In this document: positions 1-12,432 of the stretch, piece after piece
How the letters are laid out: the number at the start of each line of letters is the position of its first letter
Position numbering within the stretch: the stretch's first letter is position 1
DNA from: Ypsolopha sequella
Lineage: Eukaryota; Arthropoda; Insecta; Lepidoptera; Ypsolophidae
Assembly: GCA_934047225.1 (NCBI GenBank)
Contig: OW203992.1
Span: 14,993,501-15,057,500 of the forward strand
Length of the DNA stretch: 64,000 nt
Reading direction: 5' to 3'
Made by a program: the position numbers and the translations under genes
The notes under the pieces: model-generated
Told to the model about the DNA's origin: nothing
Seen by the model: the letters and a program-made list of their open reading frames with translations, nothing else
Database searches by the model: none

Positions 1-17
1 ACTTGGCCGGTTTTTTT
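1..17 (-). repeat. Terminal stub of the 'ggccaagtgcgagtc' dispersed repeat
   Basis: The window opens with 'acttggccggttttttt'. This is the same end, in the same orientation, as the minus-strand copy that finishes at about 18857. The rest of this copy lies outside the window. Confidence 0.6.
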
Positions 18-605
18 AGAGCTGACTTTGCGGTTTTCTTTTAACGAGCGAAGATAATGAAATCTCGTTTTCAGGTCTACAAATGTCTTATATATGCCCT
101 CTTTTATAATTTGTATATTGTATTTTACATAAATATAAACACTATATTTCGTACTACTACACCTAGCTATTTCTCAGGGTTCGACTACTGTCGGTCGAGC
201 TATTGTGGAACGGTAAAGATACCTGTCGTTTTATATTTTTTGGACGAGATTAGGTTTTCCAACAATGAGATTGTTGAGGTAATGGGGTCGCTACAGCTGC
301 ACGAACTAGGCATTCTCCTGGGGAATACTCTTCTTCGCTAGAATAAACTGTTCTTCCGGTTGATATATTCAATTACGCTTGGCGAGTAAGTTTCAGGAAT
401 ACTGAAGAAGGTTACGTGCAATGTGCATTTCCAGCCCTGGTTCCGACTTAAGGGACTAGATAAAATTTTGTATCTACCTAAATAGTGTTCCTTTAATTAA
501 ATTTTATTTATATTTTTTTATTTATTTACAACTTACAGGATAACCTAATGCGATAGAATGCGATCTTTTAACATGAGCTTATTCATAAATTATACATTTA
601 TACAC
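18..605. other. AT-rich sequence without recognised features
   Basis: No second copy in the window, no hairpin and no motif. A 94-codon open frame at 57-341 has no recognisable composition or domain and is treated as chance. Confidence 0.5.
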
Positions 606-1280
606 TACTAGCGGCCCGCCCCGGCTTCGCACGGGTATTTAACAAAAAAAAAATGTAAATTTTAACACACACACACACACCCTCACACTTCTTTTTGCGT
701 CGGGGTTTACTAAAAAAGTGTACATTATGAAGAAAGTTTGGATATTATTATGTTAATGTTTATTTTTTATTATTTTTATCATGAAAAAGTAGTTATTGTG
801 ACATATTGTGTGTGACATAATATGCATAGTTAGACATATGCGGTCTTACTACAGGACGGTGTTTAACTTTAGACAGTGTTTAGATCTGTTGCTGTCACTT
901 TTTTTACAATATGAAAGAAAAGGCGACAACAACACATTTAAACACTGTCTCAAGTTTTGTAGTAACACCGATGGTATCGCGGACTTTTTTGTAGATATTG
1001 ATGTCCTGTATAAAACTGTACTACATCACTTTGCTCTATTGTCAATAATTTCCGCAGCGTACGCAATATAAGATTTTTTTTGGTATTTTTTTCACACTTT
1101 TGAAGTTTTCATACGGATCCCTAACGTTTTTGAAAATATTCTATCAGGGATAATGTAGGATTTTAATGATAAAAGAATTTTTCAAATCGGTCCAGCAGTT
1201 TCGGAGCCTATTCAATGCAAACAAACAAACAATCAAATCTTTTCTCTTTATAATATTGGTATATAGATGGTATAGATTTA
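606..1280 (+). repeat. Dispersed repeat starting 'tagcggcccgccccggctt'
   Basis: It begins near 'ctagcggcccgccccggctt' and ends with 'caaacaaacaaacaatcaaa' followed by AT-rich sequence. I recall this start and end as a very common arthropod dispersed repeat, but its class is uncertain to me. A (CA)n run sits at about 665-680. The 87-codon frame at 808-1071 lies inside it and is not supported as a gene. The repeat at 12433-12625 looks like the 3' part of a related family in reverse. Confidence 0.55.
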
Positions 1281-1404
1281 TAATTATAACACACAATGTA
1301 CATACCTGTCTTTGTAATCACTCAGAGCACAACAGAGGATCGATCAATCCGCGATGAGATTGAAAGTGTGAAGCGCGCGTGACATTGAAATTGATTGCCT
1401 CTGT

Positions 1405-1484
1405 GGTCGTGAAGTTCGAGCACTCGACTACCAATCGGGAGGTTACGGTTTTAAATCCGGGTGGGACGGACAGTTTCTATGACT
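1405..1484 (+). repeat. Probable decayed tRNA-derived SINE head
   Basis: The segment 'gagcactcgactaccaatcg' followed by 'ggaggttacggttttaaatc' resembles the anticodon arm and T arm of a tRNA-like SINE head. The B box is degraded: the expected GGTTCGAATCC reads closer to GGTTTTAAATCC. No clear A box or 3' tail was found. Confidence 0.35.
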
Positions 1485-1954
1485 GGATCTGATTGGAGCG
1501 ACTTTCAGTGACAGTTTGCTAAGAAGGTCAGGGACATCAATTTTGGATATATACTTTCTAAGTAGTGATAGGTCAGCCGCCTCCCTGTGCAGATTATGGT
1601 GAGCAAATGATGCCGTTTACATCTGTTAATGCAATCTGGATTAAATTAATGTGGATTAATGTAATCTGTTAATGTAATTTTAAGATTGATTGATTGGTCA
1701 CCAGGAAGTGCCTAGTAAGTCTCTAAAATCGATGCAGGCAAGACTTTTCAGCAAATTTCTTCCTCTCTCTAAAATTGTTAAATTCCCCCGGCCAACGCGC
1801 TGCCGCCATATCGATCTTCCCTGTGTCATCCGAAAATTACTCTATTGATAGGTAATGTTTAAAAATTATGTATGTATAAAAATTATGAAAAATATTATAC
1901 ATTGTTAGTTATACTATAAAGAACAACTTAATTTTAGGAAATTATTCTCGCGTA

Positions 1955-2100
1955 TAAGAAACAGCATGAAAATATTGTTCAAAGTCAAGACGTTTTTAGA
2001 TGAAAATTAAATAAAATTGGTTATTCCTCTAAAACCACTAATGGTATTTGTGTAGTTCTTGCACTAAAATACAAAGAAAATACTGCTTGGAAATATTGTT
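1955..2100 (+). repeat. Dispersed repeat shared with 9395-9540
   Basis: 'aaattggttattcctctaaa' and 'accactaatggtatttgtgt' match the reverse complement of 9395-9540 ('accattagtggtttcaaaga'). Two copies in opposite orientation show this is a repeat. No coding content is evident. Confidence 0.55.
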
Positions 2101-2283
2101 ATTTTTTCCGTCCATCACTTCCATGTAAAAAGTATTATTTTCTTCTATTTTGCGCTATCCGGAGACCCGTCGCGTCGCGTCGTAACGCTGTACGCGCTGA
2201 TATGAACGTTATTTCAATATAGTTTCTGTCGATATTTATACCGACACAGGTCAACTCAAGGTCGTTGGTGGCTACCTGCCCCT
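2101..2283 (+). repeat. Truncated copy of the TTAA-type element seen intact at 19363-19846
   Basis: It shares 'aaaagtattattttct', the 'gcgctgatatgaacgttatt' block and 'ataccgacaca' with 19670-19830 and 31758-31930. The terminal 'cgccTTAA' is missing here, so the copy is truncated. Confidence 0.6.
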
Positions 2284-3149
2284 TAATTAATTATTTATTT
2301 TTTTGAGGTAAAACCGTGTATCACCTGACAATGACGGGGCGACAAATTGCGGGAAAGTGGTCGTTAAACTACAATCAGTGGTATTTTTTCACCATTGTAG
2401 TGATTGTAGCCTCAGATGACTCTATTGCAATACCACTTCAGCTCTTGTAAAAACAACTCTATCTCCATTTGTGAGGTTTGAAATTCGAAAAGCGTTTCGT
2501 TTTTATCTTAGAACTTGATGGTTTTGGTATGGAGTGGTGTTGGAAATGAGCAAGCACGGCTAACTAAGCTAATGTGTTTAGTTGATAACCGCGTGCCGCG
2601 AAAGACCGACGCTCATCGTGCACTGCGCGCTCGACTAACGTGCGCGCGCGCCATACATACCTCATCTTATCAGTGCACTATGTATTGTAAACAAACCTAT
2701 GTACTTTCCTAAAATGAACCGTGCTGTTTTATTCATAATCTTTTTATATTAACCATTGGATTGGTTGTTGTGTTGATTGCAAGAGTGTTAGTGAAGCATT
2801 GGAAGGAAACACCGGGAATATGTACTAAGGTGAATATCATAAGGTATGCCTTGATTTTTTATTTAACTAAGAACGTAGACCTTTTTTTTTCACAGAATCC
2901 AGTAGCAAACTGTGATAGATCGTCATGAAAAGTGGAAAAGCGTTGCGAATATCAATTTTGTATGGCTTCGGACGACAATTCATTTCATACTTGTATACGA
3001 TTAGTTTAACCTTTAACTTTTTTTGTAACCAATAAGGAAAACATAAGTTACCGATAAACGAGTAACCAAACCATTTATAATATTCCGTATTTAGTTTTTT
3101 TCACGAACGACGTTTATGCATTTAGGTAAGAATTTGTTTGTTTGTTTAT
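2284..3149. other. No recognised gene; short GC-rich stretch
   Basis: Mostly AT-rich. A GC-rich, CpG-containing pocket lies at about 2590-2655. I see no ORF longer than 65 codons and no copy elsewhere in the window. Confidence 0.4.
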
Positions 3150-3246
3150 GTACCATCGAAGAAATTACTGCAGACCCACTTTTCGCTCTTCTCACAACTG
3201 TAATACGGGCGAGAAGTGGGTCTGCGGATTTTTCTTCGATAGTACA
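3150..3246. repeat. 97-bp near-perfect hairpin
   Basis: The left arm (about 3150-3190, 'gtaccatcgaagaaattact' then 'gcagacccacttttcgctc') pairs with the right arm (about 3208-3246, 'gggcgagaagtgggtctgcg' then 'gatttttcttcgatagtac'). The loop is about 17 nt and mismatches are few. It could be a minimal foldback element or an RNA hairpin. Only one copy was seen. Confidence 0.7.
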
Positions 3247-3611
3247 TTATATTATTTATTTTTGTGCGGTTACAATACAATACACACGGTGTTACCATGA
3301 AATTATAATGGCTGAGTATAAATTTCGAACCCATTTTATTGCAAACGGTTCAATGTAATTTCAGATAAGGCTCATGGATGATGATATGTGTGATAATTTC
3401 TGACCACATAAAGGACGCTGCAGTCCTACAACAAAATTTTCTACATATTTATATTTTGTGTTTGAGTGTCTTCCTAGGTAAGGTAGAAATGGCTTCTTGG
3501 CGTATGGATTTCTAATCGTCAAATTTTACGGAGATTTTCAGCATAAATTACAAAAAAAAATAATAATAATAAAACGAAAATAATTGTAAAGGCGATATAC
3601 CAAAAAATATT

Positions 3612-3998
3612 TTCAATGCAAGTGTTCGTAAAGGCCCACTTTTCATGCATCAAATCCGAACAGAAAGTCGATTATTTTGCCCTAAGGCTGTATTATTTTT
3701 TTTTATTTATTTACTATGGTTGGCTAACCTGGAGCCTTTCCTGTGTACCATAAATGTTATACTCTTTTTCCACTGTTTAACGGCTCTGGATACAGTCCTT
3801 TTAAGCCAATCATAATTTAAAGTCACAAGATTATATTTGTTTTATTTCCTCACACTATGTATTGAAAAACGTAGTATGATACACGGGCGTAAGAGCAATA
3901 AATTACTCGGTTACGTTTAAAACACTCGCTACGCTCGTGTTTTAAATCGTCCTCGTAATTATTCCTTTGCGCCCTTGTAGCATAAACTACTATTATAA
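3612..3998 (+). repeat. Dispersed repeat shared with 16697-17095
   Basis: Collinear with 16697-17095: 'cgtaaaggcccactttt', 'ggttggctaacct', 'gtttaacggctctggataca' and the self-complementary 'acactcgctacgctcgtgtt' occur in both. Neither copy contains a long frame. Confidence 0.75.
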
Positions 3999-4876
3999 TA
4001 TGTAAAATACTCCCCGTTAGTTTAAAACATAAATACCTGTTGTGTATAAACAACCATAGTAACCAAGAGATCATTAATAAATCACAATCATGGCACACGA
4101 TCCATTTCCAAGGGTAAATTTGAAGTACCTAAAGTAAATAACTACTTTGGTGATAGAAACGCCTCTGCTAAATAGTTTACCCGAGCATATCCGAAACGAG
4201 CGAAATAATCATAAATTTAGAAGGTCTCTTAAAAAGTATATTTTAGAGACACTCAATAATTAATCATCAGTAATGTAAACCAAGTTTTTTTTTTTCTTTT
4301 ATATTTTAATTTAAAATAATAGAAAACGATTTAATTTTTGTTATTCACGAGACTCATTCCTGCAGTCAAACTGTTTAAATACAGTTTTGCAGGGGATTAT
4401 TTTAAAATATAAAATTTGTTTCCTGTATAATAATATAAATGAAAAAAATATAAAAAAATTTGCACTTATTTTACTCTACTATCTGAAAAATTATGGAAAA
4501 CATCTGTCTTACGGCAACACTAAACAAAGTACATATAAACTGTAAAAAATTGCTTCAATAGGTAGACTATGGCGTACAGTTGTAACCCAATGTATCGAGT
4601 AACAAGTTGTGACAATTCGTAGGTGGGCAGAAAAAAAACTAAGTACATCAATATATGTGTAAACAGGGTTGGCTAGGCACAACTTGGAGCATTTTGTACA
4701 GTCAGCAAAAACGTCACAATTTTACTGATAAAATAACCATGTCAGTAGCCAGTATTGTAGTGTATGCGCTGTAGCATACATACGCTGTCTCGTGTGTTCC
4801 CTGTATTGGGTGGGTAGCAAAACATCACTGTCACGAGAGCCGTGGGCGAGGGTGCACGGTGAAGCTATTACCAACC
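3999..4876. other. AT-rich sequence without recognised features
   Basis: No second copy, long frame or strong hairpin was found. The homopolymer and AT runs near 4290 and 4440 are the only low-complexity parts. Confidence 0.4.
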
Positions 4877-5448
4877 CTGCGTTCCGAAATAGAATTATTT
4901 CGCTAAATCGATTACGAATGAATGAGGTGAATGGCTAATAATCCATGAGTGAAGCAAATGCGTTCATTCAATTCGTATGACTTTCGTGGCTCATGCGACG
5001 GAGGTGAGGCGATGTGAGCGTTGAACGGAATGGAATGTTAAAAATTGTTTTCGCTACATTATTTCAGCAGTTCAGATCAGACAAACCATGGTATATGTTT
5101 TATTCGGCCATGAGAGAAAAAAATTAAAAGTCGTCTGGAACTCCTCGTCGAAAAGGAAGAATTTATATATATATATTTTTTTTTCGTCGCTATCTGAGTC
5201 TACGTTGAAGAACAGTGCTACAAACTCTTCTTGTTCCATCACGAATCACGGCACTTTGACGAAATAAAATAAAATAATCGTATTGATTCTGTAGTAAGAG
5301 GTTATGGTTAAGATGTATCTTTTTTAATGCGGTCCGAATCATAAGCTATCTTTCACATCGTTTGCTAGCTCACAAATTACGGACCAGTCATCGCTCACAC
5401 TTTAATTAATTCATAGCTTTTATCGATGTAATTCTATTTCGGACCGCA
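4877..5448. mobile_element. Probable non-autonomous TIR element
   Basis: The left end 'gcgttccgaaatagaattat' mirrors the right end, which read from the other strand begins 'gcggtccgaaatagaattac'. The similarity fades inward (ctaaatcgat / atcgataaaa). No transposase is encoded, and I could not find a clean target duplication. Confidence 0.5.
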
Positions 5449-5529
5449 CGGCAAATATGTGAGCATTGTCGAGCCAGAGTAGTGGTAGGGAAACGCTAGA
5501 ATAAGATACTATACCCTACATGTATGTTC

Positions 5530-5854
5530 GACATATGCGAAAAAAATACGGGTGTTTCTTTACTATGTATTTCATGAAATACACGGAAAATTTTAATAAA
5601 TTTCTGGTATATATTTTGACTATATAATCTAGAGTTTTGAAATTGGAAAACGTGATTGGATAAATTTTCTCGATAGAAATAATTATTGAAATGAGGTCTT
5701 CAAACACACTTTTTCTCCTCGTTTGACGAATAGGAACCATATACAGAACTCAAACATATTTTATTAGGTGTGTTTCAACAATATCTCCCCTCTCGCGCTG
5801 CGCGATTTTTCGCTTCGAGTGACAGTGATAAAAATAAAATTCGTATAGCCTCTT
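5530..5854 (-). mobile_element. TTAA-type MITE, family 1, copy A
   Basis: It matches the family at 30733-31134, 33941-34359 and 46782-47197: 'aaaaaatacgggtgtttctt', 'catgaaatacac', 'ctcctcgtttgacgaatagg' and 'gtgacagtgat'. The 'tcgtatagcctctt' end is present, but the flanking TTAA is not preserved on either side. The 74-codon frame inside is not a gene. Confidence 0.7.
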
Positions 5855-7754
5855 GAAAAATGAGGTTTGTGGCAGTTTGTGCATCCTATGCTGGTAAACT
5901 GAAAGTACAAACGTGAGTCAGCCTGATTTTATCGAAGATTCAGCATCCTTTTTTTTGGACACGATTAATCAATCTTCGATTAAATTGATATCCCTTGTAC
6001 AAAGTTCTAGGGAGGTTCCCATAAAACAAAAAGCATGCACCCATACTTATCAACATGACAACGAAAACAATTTTTGACGTATGAGAGTCAAATTACCTGT
6101 GCTACAAGCTGGGTCTTATGATAAAACATTCATAAAAAATCCATAATAAATAATTATTTTACAAGTAATTCCTACTTTTATGGAAGTTCTCAATTTTGAT
6201 ACAACAGTAAAACCAAGTTGATCACAACTGGAGGAGATATGCACCAAATGGTATCACCAATAAAGACAAGAAGAAATGAGGTTGGGGCTTCTAATTTCCA
6301 ATGTACTGAGTCAGCCGGTAACATAGATTGCTACGTCAAGGGCTGCTTTTCTCTCTCCGATTCATCTTCCTAACCTGTATAGGACACTTACTATACTCTT
6401 TGTTCCTAACCTTTAATCCGATCCAACCTGACATCCGTCAACTCCCCATATTCAGCCCGTGCTCGATATTCCCAGGCCAGCAGCAACTTATCCCAGGACA
6501 AAATAGATTTCATTACAAAACAATATCACTTTTCTGACATTTTACAGGAAGTAAATATCAACATCAATCAGCCCACGTCTACCCACTCTTGGGCATAGGT
6601 AAATAAAATCTTATAAAATTAGATACATGGAAAAATTCATAGTTATGTTTTTTTATTAAACTTGGAATCTGGATACATGTAAATACTTAATTTTTTAAAT
6701 AAAAATGTTTGCTAAGAAACGTTACTAACGTTGGTGGTTTTTCCGGAAACACTCTGTTTTTGTAGCTACATTTTGAATGTACTTTGGTTGTTTTTGCTGA
6801 TTCTAATATTACCAGATTATTATATATACAATAGAGAATCCACAGAGCAAAAAAAAAACAAATTCGGAAATATTGGACTTTGGTTGTTTTTCCAAAACGG
6901 TCTTCAATTTAAACTCCAATATTTTGAAAATTTTTGAGTTATTGAGTGTAACAAATCACGTTTATGGAAAGTTGTAGGAACAAAATATTTGCAAAAGAAA
7001 CATTGATTTTAGTGATTTTGTGCATTTTTCGACATTCCCGCCAATTTTACGGGGGCTATAACCTATAGTGTTTTTAGCAATGCATAGGTAGCATTTTTTG
7101 ACGCCTTTGAATCTGTTCAGCAACCTTACACATGACGCCAATTTTTTTTAGTTTTTAGGCGTACTATTAGAGCACTAATTTTTTTAAGTACTTACTAATT
7201 CAATAATAATACTTACTAATGTGTAAACATTAAGTACAATTGCGTTATGTAGTTAGAAATAGAAAAAAAGTTGGGAGCACGGCGGTCATCTTTTGCAGGA
7301 ATGTTCAACGTTCTTCCATTGTTTTAAAATAGGCCAGACATATCTTACATTCGAAATTACAATAATTGTAATAAACTTGGATATTGTGATATTCACGTCC
7401 AACAGCGGTGGTGAGCCTGGTTACACGTAAAATAATATAAGGTTTTTTAAATGATAGTTTTATAAATATTTTTGTTTATTTCTCTTTTTTTTTCACATGA
7501 ATTAAATTTGGATTAGCATAGTAAATAGTTACTACTTATTGTAACTTCCCCATAACACTTGATTTTAGGTGTGTTTGGTTTATGGTCGTCATAGAACAAA
7601 CTATGACGCTTACGTCGTTTCGACCAAAATATCAGGTATAATGAGGTACCTACAATTTATAGTAAGTGAAGTTGTAGCGAATTTAAAAAACTACATTTTG
7701 AGACTAGAGGTGTCTTCGTATTGCCTATTGACTATTGGCATAGATTAAATTATG
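5855..7754. other. Mostly unrecognised AT-rich sequence with one repeat tail
   Basis: At about 6562-6605, 'cagcccacgtctaccca' followed by 'cttgggcatagg' resembles the 'cagccc...ctgggcataggc' end motif I recall from lepidopteran LINE-type repeats. The rest shows no copy in the window, no long frame and no strong hairpin. Confidence 0.35.
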
Positions 7755-8075
7755 TTAAGGTGTGTTAATTCGAAAACCATTTCGAGATTTAGGTTTAATA
7801 AGCCGTATTTTCGAAGTTTTGGTCTAAAAAACCTCTTTTACGAAAGGGCTGCAACTTCCATTTGCCCTCGTGTGACGTCACTTGAGTAACGGCTATTTAG
7901 AAATGTGTCCTTTGCTATCAAGAAAAATTTATAATAATTTGCTTCAGACTAATTTGACAGCTAGATGACAAATGAGTAGACAGAGAGAGACAGACAACTT
8001 TTTTATAAGCAATCACACATCACAATCAGTATAATATCTAAAATTCTCAAGTGACAAGGTCATCGGACAATTCAT
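7755..8075 (+). repeat. Dispersed repeat shared with 42722-43028
   Basis: This is the reverse complement of 42722-43028. Shared blocks are 'aaccatttcgagatttaggt', 'taataagccgtattttcgaa', 'gtgacgtcacttgag' and 'taagcaatcacacatcacaa'. The GTGACGTCAC palindrome is kept in both copies. Confidence 0.75.
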
Positions 8076-8979
8076 TAAAAAATCATACAAAACTAAGGGT
8101 TAATTTATATACCAAAATAATGAAAACTATGTCCTAAAATGGCATATATTCTCTGAAAAAAATAATGAAAAAAATCTTTTAAAAATTAAGCTATGGGAAT
8201 TATTGTAATTTCAGAGATTTTTTGTGTACGTTACGACTGGCCTAAAATACAGTATGTTAGGTTTGCTAGCAATTATTTAAATCTTGCCAAGTTTTCATAG
8301 TCAATGTAATCGTTGAAACTTTAGCTGTGTAAACTTGCCAACTTCTTCATATTCAGTACCAGGTAACCCGACAAACTTTTTTTTTTCTGTACCGTCTGCA
8401 ATAATAACCCATAAATTTCAGTTTTCTGAACTTTTGCCTTGTGTACGCTCTACATTTATGCTAAATTCCCGGTTTCTAAGTCACATCATACTTTGAAGTC
8501 ACTTGATTTATGGCTTCTAATGAATTTGTGACTACAGGTTTACTCTATAGTCATATCAGCTTAATGCAAACTTATATAATGAATTAATCAGAAACTGAAT
8601 AAAATGGCAAAAAGCGGGCTTAATATATTACAAATTGTATTGATGGGGTCATAGATTTGAACAATACAATTACATTTAGAATCGAAGCTTTCTCTCACCC
8701 TCAAACAATACCCCCGCCGAGTAACATTGCAAACATGAAGACGAGGCTTGCCAGGTATTTAGTTTTGTACCGAACTGTTTGGTATTCAGCCCCGTGTTCT
8801 GTAAGAAAAGAATACCAAAGTATAGGTGGTTCGTTATTTGCGAAAGTCCATTCATATCATCATATCACACATTTATTTACTGTTTCTCAAAATCAAATTC
8901 ACACAGATTTGGCGCGCTGTTTTCAGCCGGCGCGTGCTGTATTCGTGACCTTGCTTGACCTTCCCTTCGTCAGGTAATT
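8076..8979. other. AT-rich sequence without recognised features
   Basis: The 106-codon frame at 8657-8977 has no domain, biased composition or second copy and is treated as chance. No hairpin or repeat was recognised. Confidence 0.4.
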
Positions 8980-9100
8980 TTCGGCAATTTTCTCAGTTTG
9001 ATCTGGCCAAAAATTCAACAAATTGTACCAAAAACATCATAAGGAGCACCCTTTGATAAAAAATGTTCGGTTTCTTTTATATGGACCACCTAGCAACCCT
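8980..9100 (+). repeat. Terminal fragment of the hAT-type element seen at 48890-49343
   Basis: It matches the 3' part of 48890-49343: 'ttttctcagtttgat', 'acaaattgtaccaaaaa', 'ataaaaaatgttcggttt' and the end 'tagcaaccct'. The transposase-coding part and the left terminal repeat are not recognisable here. Confidence 0.65.
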
Positions 9101-9394
9101 GATGAAAACCAATGTTCAAACATGTCCCCGTGTTCGAGGAAGCCGCGAGCAGGTCGATGCCATTGAAGTAGGTATATATTACTCAATGATCGATGCCGTG
9201 ATGTCATGCAATGCAGATCAGAAGCCTTCTTTCATTAAGCCTCTACCTGAGCCTAGAACATCAACAACGCCATACTTTCAAGAGTTCTTTGGAAGAAATA
9301 AGGACGCTCATTAAATTTACAAAAATGTAATATGAACTGTTGTGAATTTACTTACAAGCAATGTAAGTGTGTGACGAAAAAAAAAATCCATAGA

Positions 9395-9540
9395 TGATTT
9401 TTAAAGCAATATTTTTCCTTGTATTTGAGTACAATAACCATAGAAATACCATTAGTGGTTTCAAAGAAATAACCAATTTGCTTAATTTTAGTCTTGACTT
9501 TTAACGATGTTTTCATACAGTTCTTTTAACGCAAAAAAAA
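9395..9540 (-). repeat. Dispersed repeat shared with 1955-2100
   Basis: Reverse-complement match to 1955-2100, centred on 'accattagtggtttcaaaga'. It ends next to the palindromic MITE at 9587. Confidence 0.5.
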
Positions 9541-9586
9541 ATTTAAGAAATCAATTTTTCCTTATACTTTAAATAACACTATACAT

Positions 9587-9834
9587 ATAAGGTATTTCAA
9601 TTTAAATGGAAAGTAATTTAGGAGGTGATTCAGTATCATTAATACATGACATTCCACTGCAAAGCACTTTTTTTCACTTCTCAGTACAAAGTGGTCCGAT
9701 CAGCTGACTCAGTTTGTATGGACAAGTGAAGAAAAAGTTCGCGCAAAAAAAATTACTTTGCACTGGAATGTGATGTATTAACGATACTGAATCACCTCCT
9801 AAATTACTTTCCATTTAAATTGAAAGACCTTATA
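9587..9834. mobile_element. Palindromic MITE, copy 1
   Basis: About 100-bp arms: 'ataaggtatttcaatttaaa' then 'tggaaagtaatttaggaggt' mirror 'acctcctaaattactttcca' then 'tttaaattgaaagaccttat'. The flanks are TA-rich, suggesting TA-type integration. Copy 2 at 54715-55110 has the central segment reversed and longer. No coding content. Confidence 0.8.
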
Positions 9835-9837
9835 TAT

Positions 9838-9892
9838 GTTTTTCATAATTTTTAAACATCTCATTTAAGAGAAATATCGTTATCATTGGAAC
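9838..9892 (+). repeat. Short repeat shared with 60838-60890
   Basis: 'aaacatctcatttaagagaa' then 'atatcgttatca' recurs at 60855-60890 with one or two differences. It is too short to classify. Confidence 0.5.
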
Positions 9893-10617
9893 AATGCTTT
9901 TCTCTAAAAATAGTTGCATATTTGTTATACAAGTCTGCAAAGTTGTTATTTGCCACGAGTACCTGTATTGAAACCTGAAGAAGCCAAGGATTCTAAGATT
10001 AAACCATAAGTGAAGCGAGTGGTTCAAAAATAGAATCTTGAGCGCAACGAAGGTTTCAAAGGTACGAGATGCAAAATAACATTGCTGCCGAGCGAAACAC
10101 GAAAATTTTCACCTCACTACAGCAAGGAAAATGCTAGGTAGGAAAATGTTAGGACACTAAATATACTAATTTATCAAACTAGTGGCTTCTTCTGATTAGC
10201 CACTTGAATTATTATTATTATAATGAGCCTATGTCGGTTTGCAACTTGGAATGATCAGATACGAGTTCCGCTCTGGTATTGTACTATCAGACGCAGCCAA
10301 ACATGGCCTCTGAGCTTCCGTTTACGAGCGCCTGCTGCCGAGCGGCGCCTGCGCATTCTAAACAATTAACGCATTAAACAAAGAACAAAGGAAACTGCCT
10401 GTAATTGCCATTCTAATAACTCAAAAATTCAGTCATGTTTTCCGATCTCGCTGTTACAATAATAGGCGTTATGTTTTATTATAAAGCTGAGGTAATATGG
10501 ACGGCGTTAATAATATCTAACGAGCATCTTATTAACGAGTTAATAAGTAACGAGCATCATTGCATAAGTTACATAGTTTTTCTGGGTTCAATGAGTACCA
10601 GACAGCATCGATCTTTT
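9893..10617. other. No recognised gene
   Basis: A stretch at about 10005-10130 ('gtgaagcgagtggttc', 'gagcgcaacgaag', 'cgagcgaaacacg') has the AGCG/CGAG texture of lepidopteran repeats, but no matching copy was found. GC rises at about 10310-10360. Nothing else is recognised. Confidence 0.35.
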
Positions 10618-11399
10618 TAAAAAAACCGGCCAAGTGCGAGTCAGACCCGCGTACCTTAGGTTCCGTATTGTGGATGATAAATTTAATGTTGTAATTTTTT
10701 TCGTGAATTTCCCAACCGCTTTAATTTTCCTGTAATCTTTACGTAAACACATATTACCATGATTTTTTGCATATTTTTAACATAAATTCCTTTATGGTTT
10801 TTCAAGGATTTCTCGAAATAGATGCAATTAAAATTGTATATTTTTAAAATTAACTTTTTAATATCTACAATTTGATACCCATATTGTATTTCTATAAAAA
10901 AATATGTATATTTTACTTCTTTTTTTATATTTCTCATTTAAGCTCAACTTTTTTTAAATAGCTATAGTTTTTCTGTAATTGGTCAGTTATGATCTATAAT
11001 CGTAATTTTTTCATATTTTTCGGCCTACCAGTTTCGGAGATAAGGGGCGGGACATATTTTTATAGTTTTTTTAAACATTTTTGAAACCAGTGCCAGTAAA
11101 TATAGTAAAATTATATATTTTTCCAAATAACTTTTTAATATCCACAATTTGATACCCAAATTTTTCTCACATTTGTTTTGGAAATATTTTGAACAATTTC
11201 AAATTTTTTATATTGTTTTTTACACCGTAATATGTGGGCAAATTAATGCTATTTTTGTGCTAAATTTCATGTCTTTATCTTTAACGGTGCTAAAGTTATG
11301 AGGCTGTGACATACGGACGGACGGACGGATGGACGGACAACGGAGTCTCACCATAAAGGTTCCTTTTGTATCTTTTAGGTACTATGGAACCCTAAAAAA
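10618..11399 (+). repeat. 'accggccaagtgcgagtc' dispersed repeat, long copy
   Basis: Both typical ends are present: 'aaccggccaagtgcgagtca' at the start and 'actatggaaccctaaaaaat' at the end. A (GGAC)n run and 'ggagtctcaccataaaggtt' lie near the 3' side. Collinear reversed copies are at 18280-18857 and 62175-62655, and a truncated direct copy is at 53790-54082. Pairs such as 'atttgatacccatattgtat' are shared. There is no protein frame. Confidence 0.8.
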
Positions 11400-11654
11400 T
11401 GTATTTCCGAAAACTCACAACTTACGTAATAAACTAGCCCCAGTTTAGTACCCCAGAAGCCAGGATTATGATTTGTCAAATTCATCAGATTAATTTATCC
11501 AAGTTAATAACGGGACTAATACTTGGACGTACTTAGCTCAATACTTTTGTCCAGAACAAAACTTCAATCAAGTTGAAGGTGATTGATTCAAGCTGTTCAT
11601 AAAAAAAGAAGAGAAAAGAAATTTAAATCCCAAACAAGAATAATTTTATTTTTT

Positions 11655-11878
11655 CGCCCTTTACCAAGATCCCTAATTTATGGGTTTCACATAACAAACG
11701 ACGGAAAAACTTTGTCATCACAAGCAACCACCCGAATTCATATTGAAGACGAAGAATTTGAACTAGTCCGTATGGGAACAATAATTCTTTTTTATGATTT
11801 CGAAAAAAGCATCAATGTACCTTGTTCCTAATCACTAAACGAGTCTCCAGTATGAATTTGGGTGGTTGATTAAATTTC
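11655..11878. mobile_element. Degraded TA-type foldback MITE, divergent copy
   Basis: 'caaccacccgaattcatatt' on the left mirrors 'gtatgaatttgggtggttga' on the right. The 'gagtctccagtatgaatttg' segment is shared with 24850-25105, 48370-48432 and 61191-61409. The arms are uneven, so the boundaries are approximate. The 82-codon frame inside is not a gene. Confidence 0.5.
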
Positions 11879-12432
11879 ACCTATTATAGGTATAGATAGG
11901 AGTGCCACAGAAAAACTTGCTTTTTTTTTCTTTGTAAACCTTGTCAGAATGCTCCCCCCCCCATAATCAAATCCTGGATCCACCCATGAATCACAAGTAA
12001 TCACAACAAATCGAAACTAATGGAAGTCCTCTCCAAGAGATGTGTTAGTCGGCTACGAACTTCCGGGTGGTCCTTGATACTCACCCCCAACCTGGAAATT
12101 GTTTGGAAATATTTAATAGAACTTTAGTTGTATATTACTTTGACCTACAAATATTATAATTCATTGTGATTTTATTCCCCTTTAGAATAGTTTAAATTTG
12201 TATAAAATTAATGTTTACTAAAACGTCAACAACGCCAGACTTTAAATAATTACAAGTCTCCTAAAAATTTAAAAATATTTATAATTTGTACATTTAATGC
12301 AAAACGGCTCACCTCAATAACTATTTTTGATCAGGATAGCCGACCATTCATTCGACCGACATCACATTCATTCAATTGGATAATTTGTAGATACCTATTT
12401 TATTGAGTGAAAGAGCTCATAAAATCACTTCA
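11879..12432. other. No recognised features
   Basis: AT-rich with a C run at about 11955-11963. No repeat copy, hairpin or frame can be supported. Confidence 0.4.
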
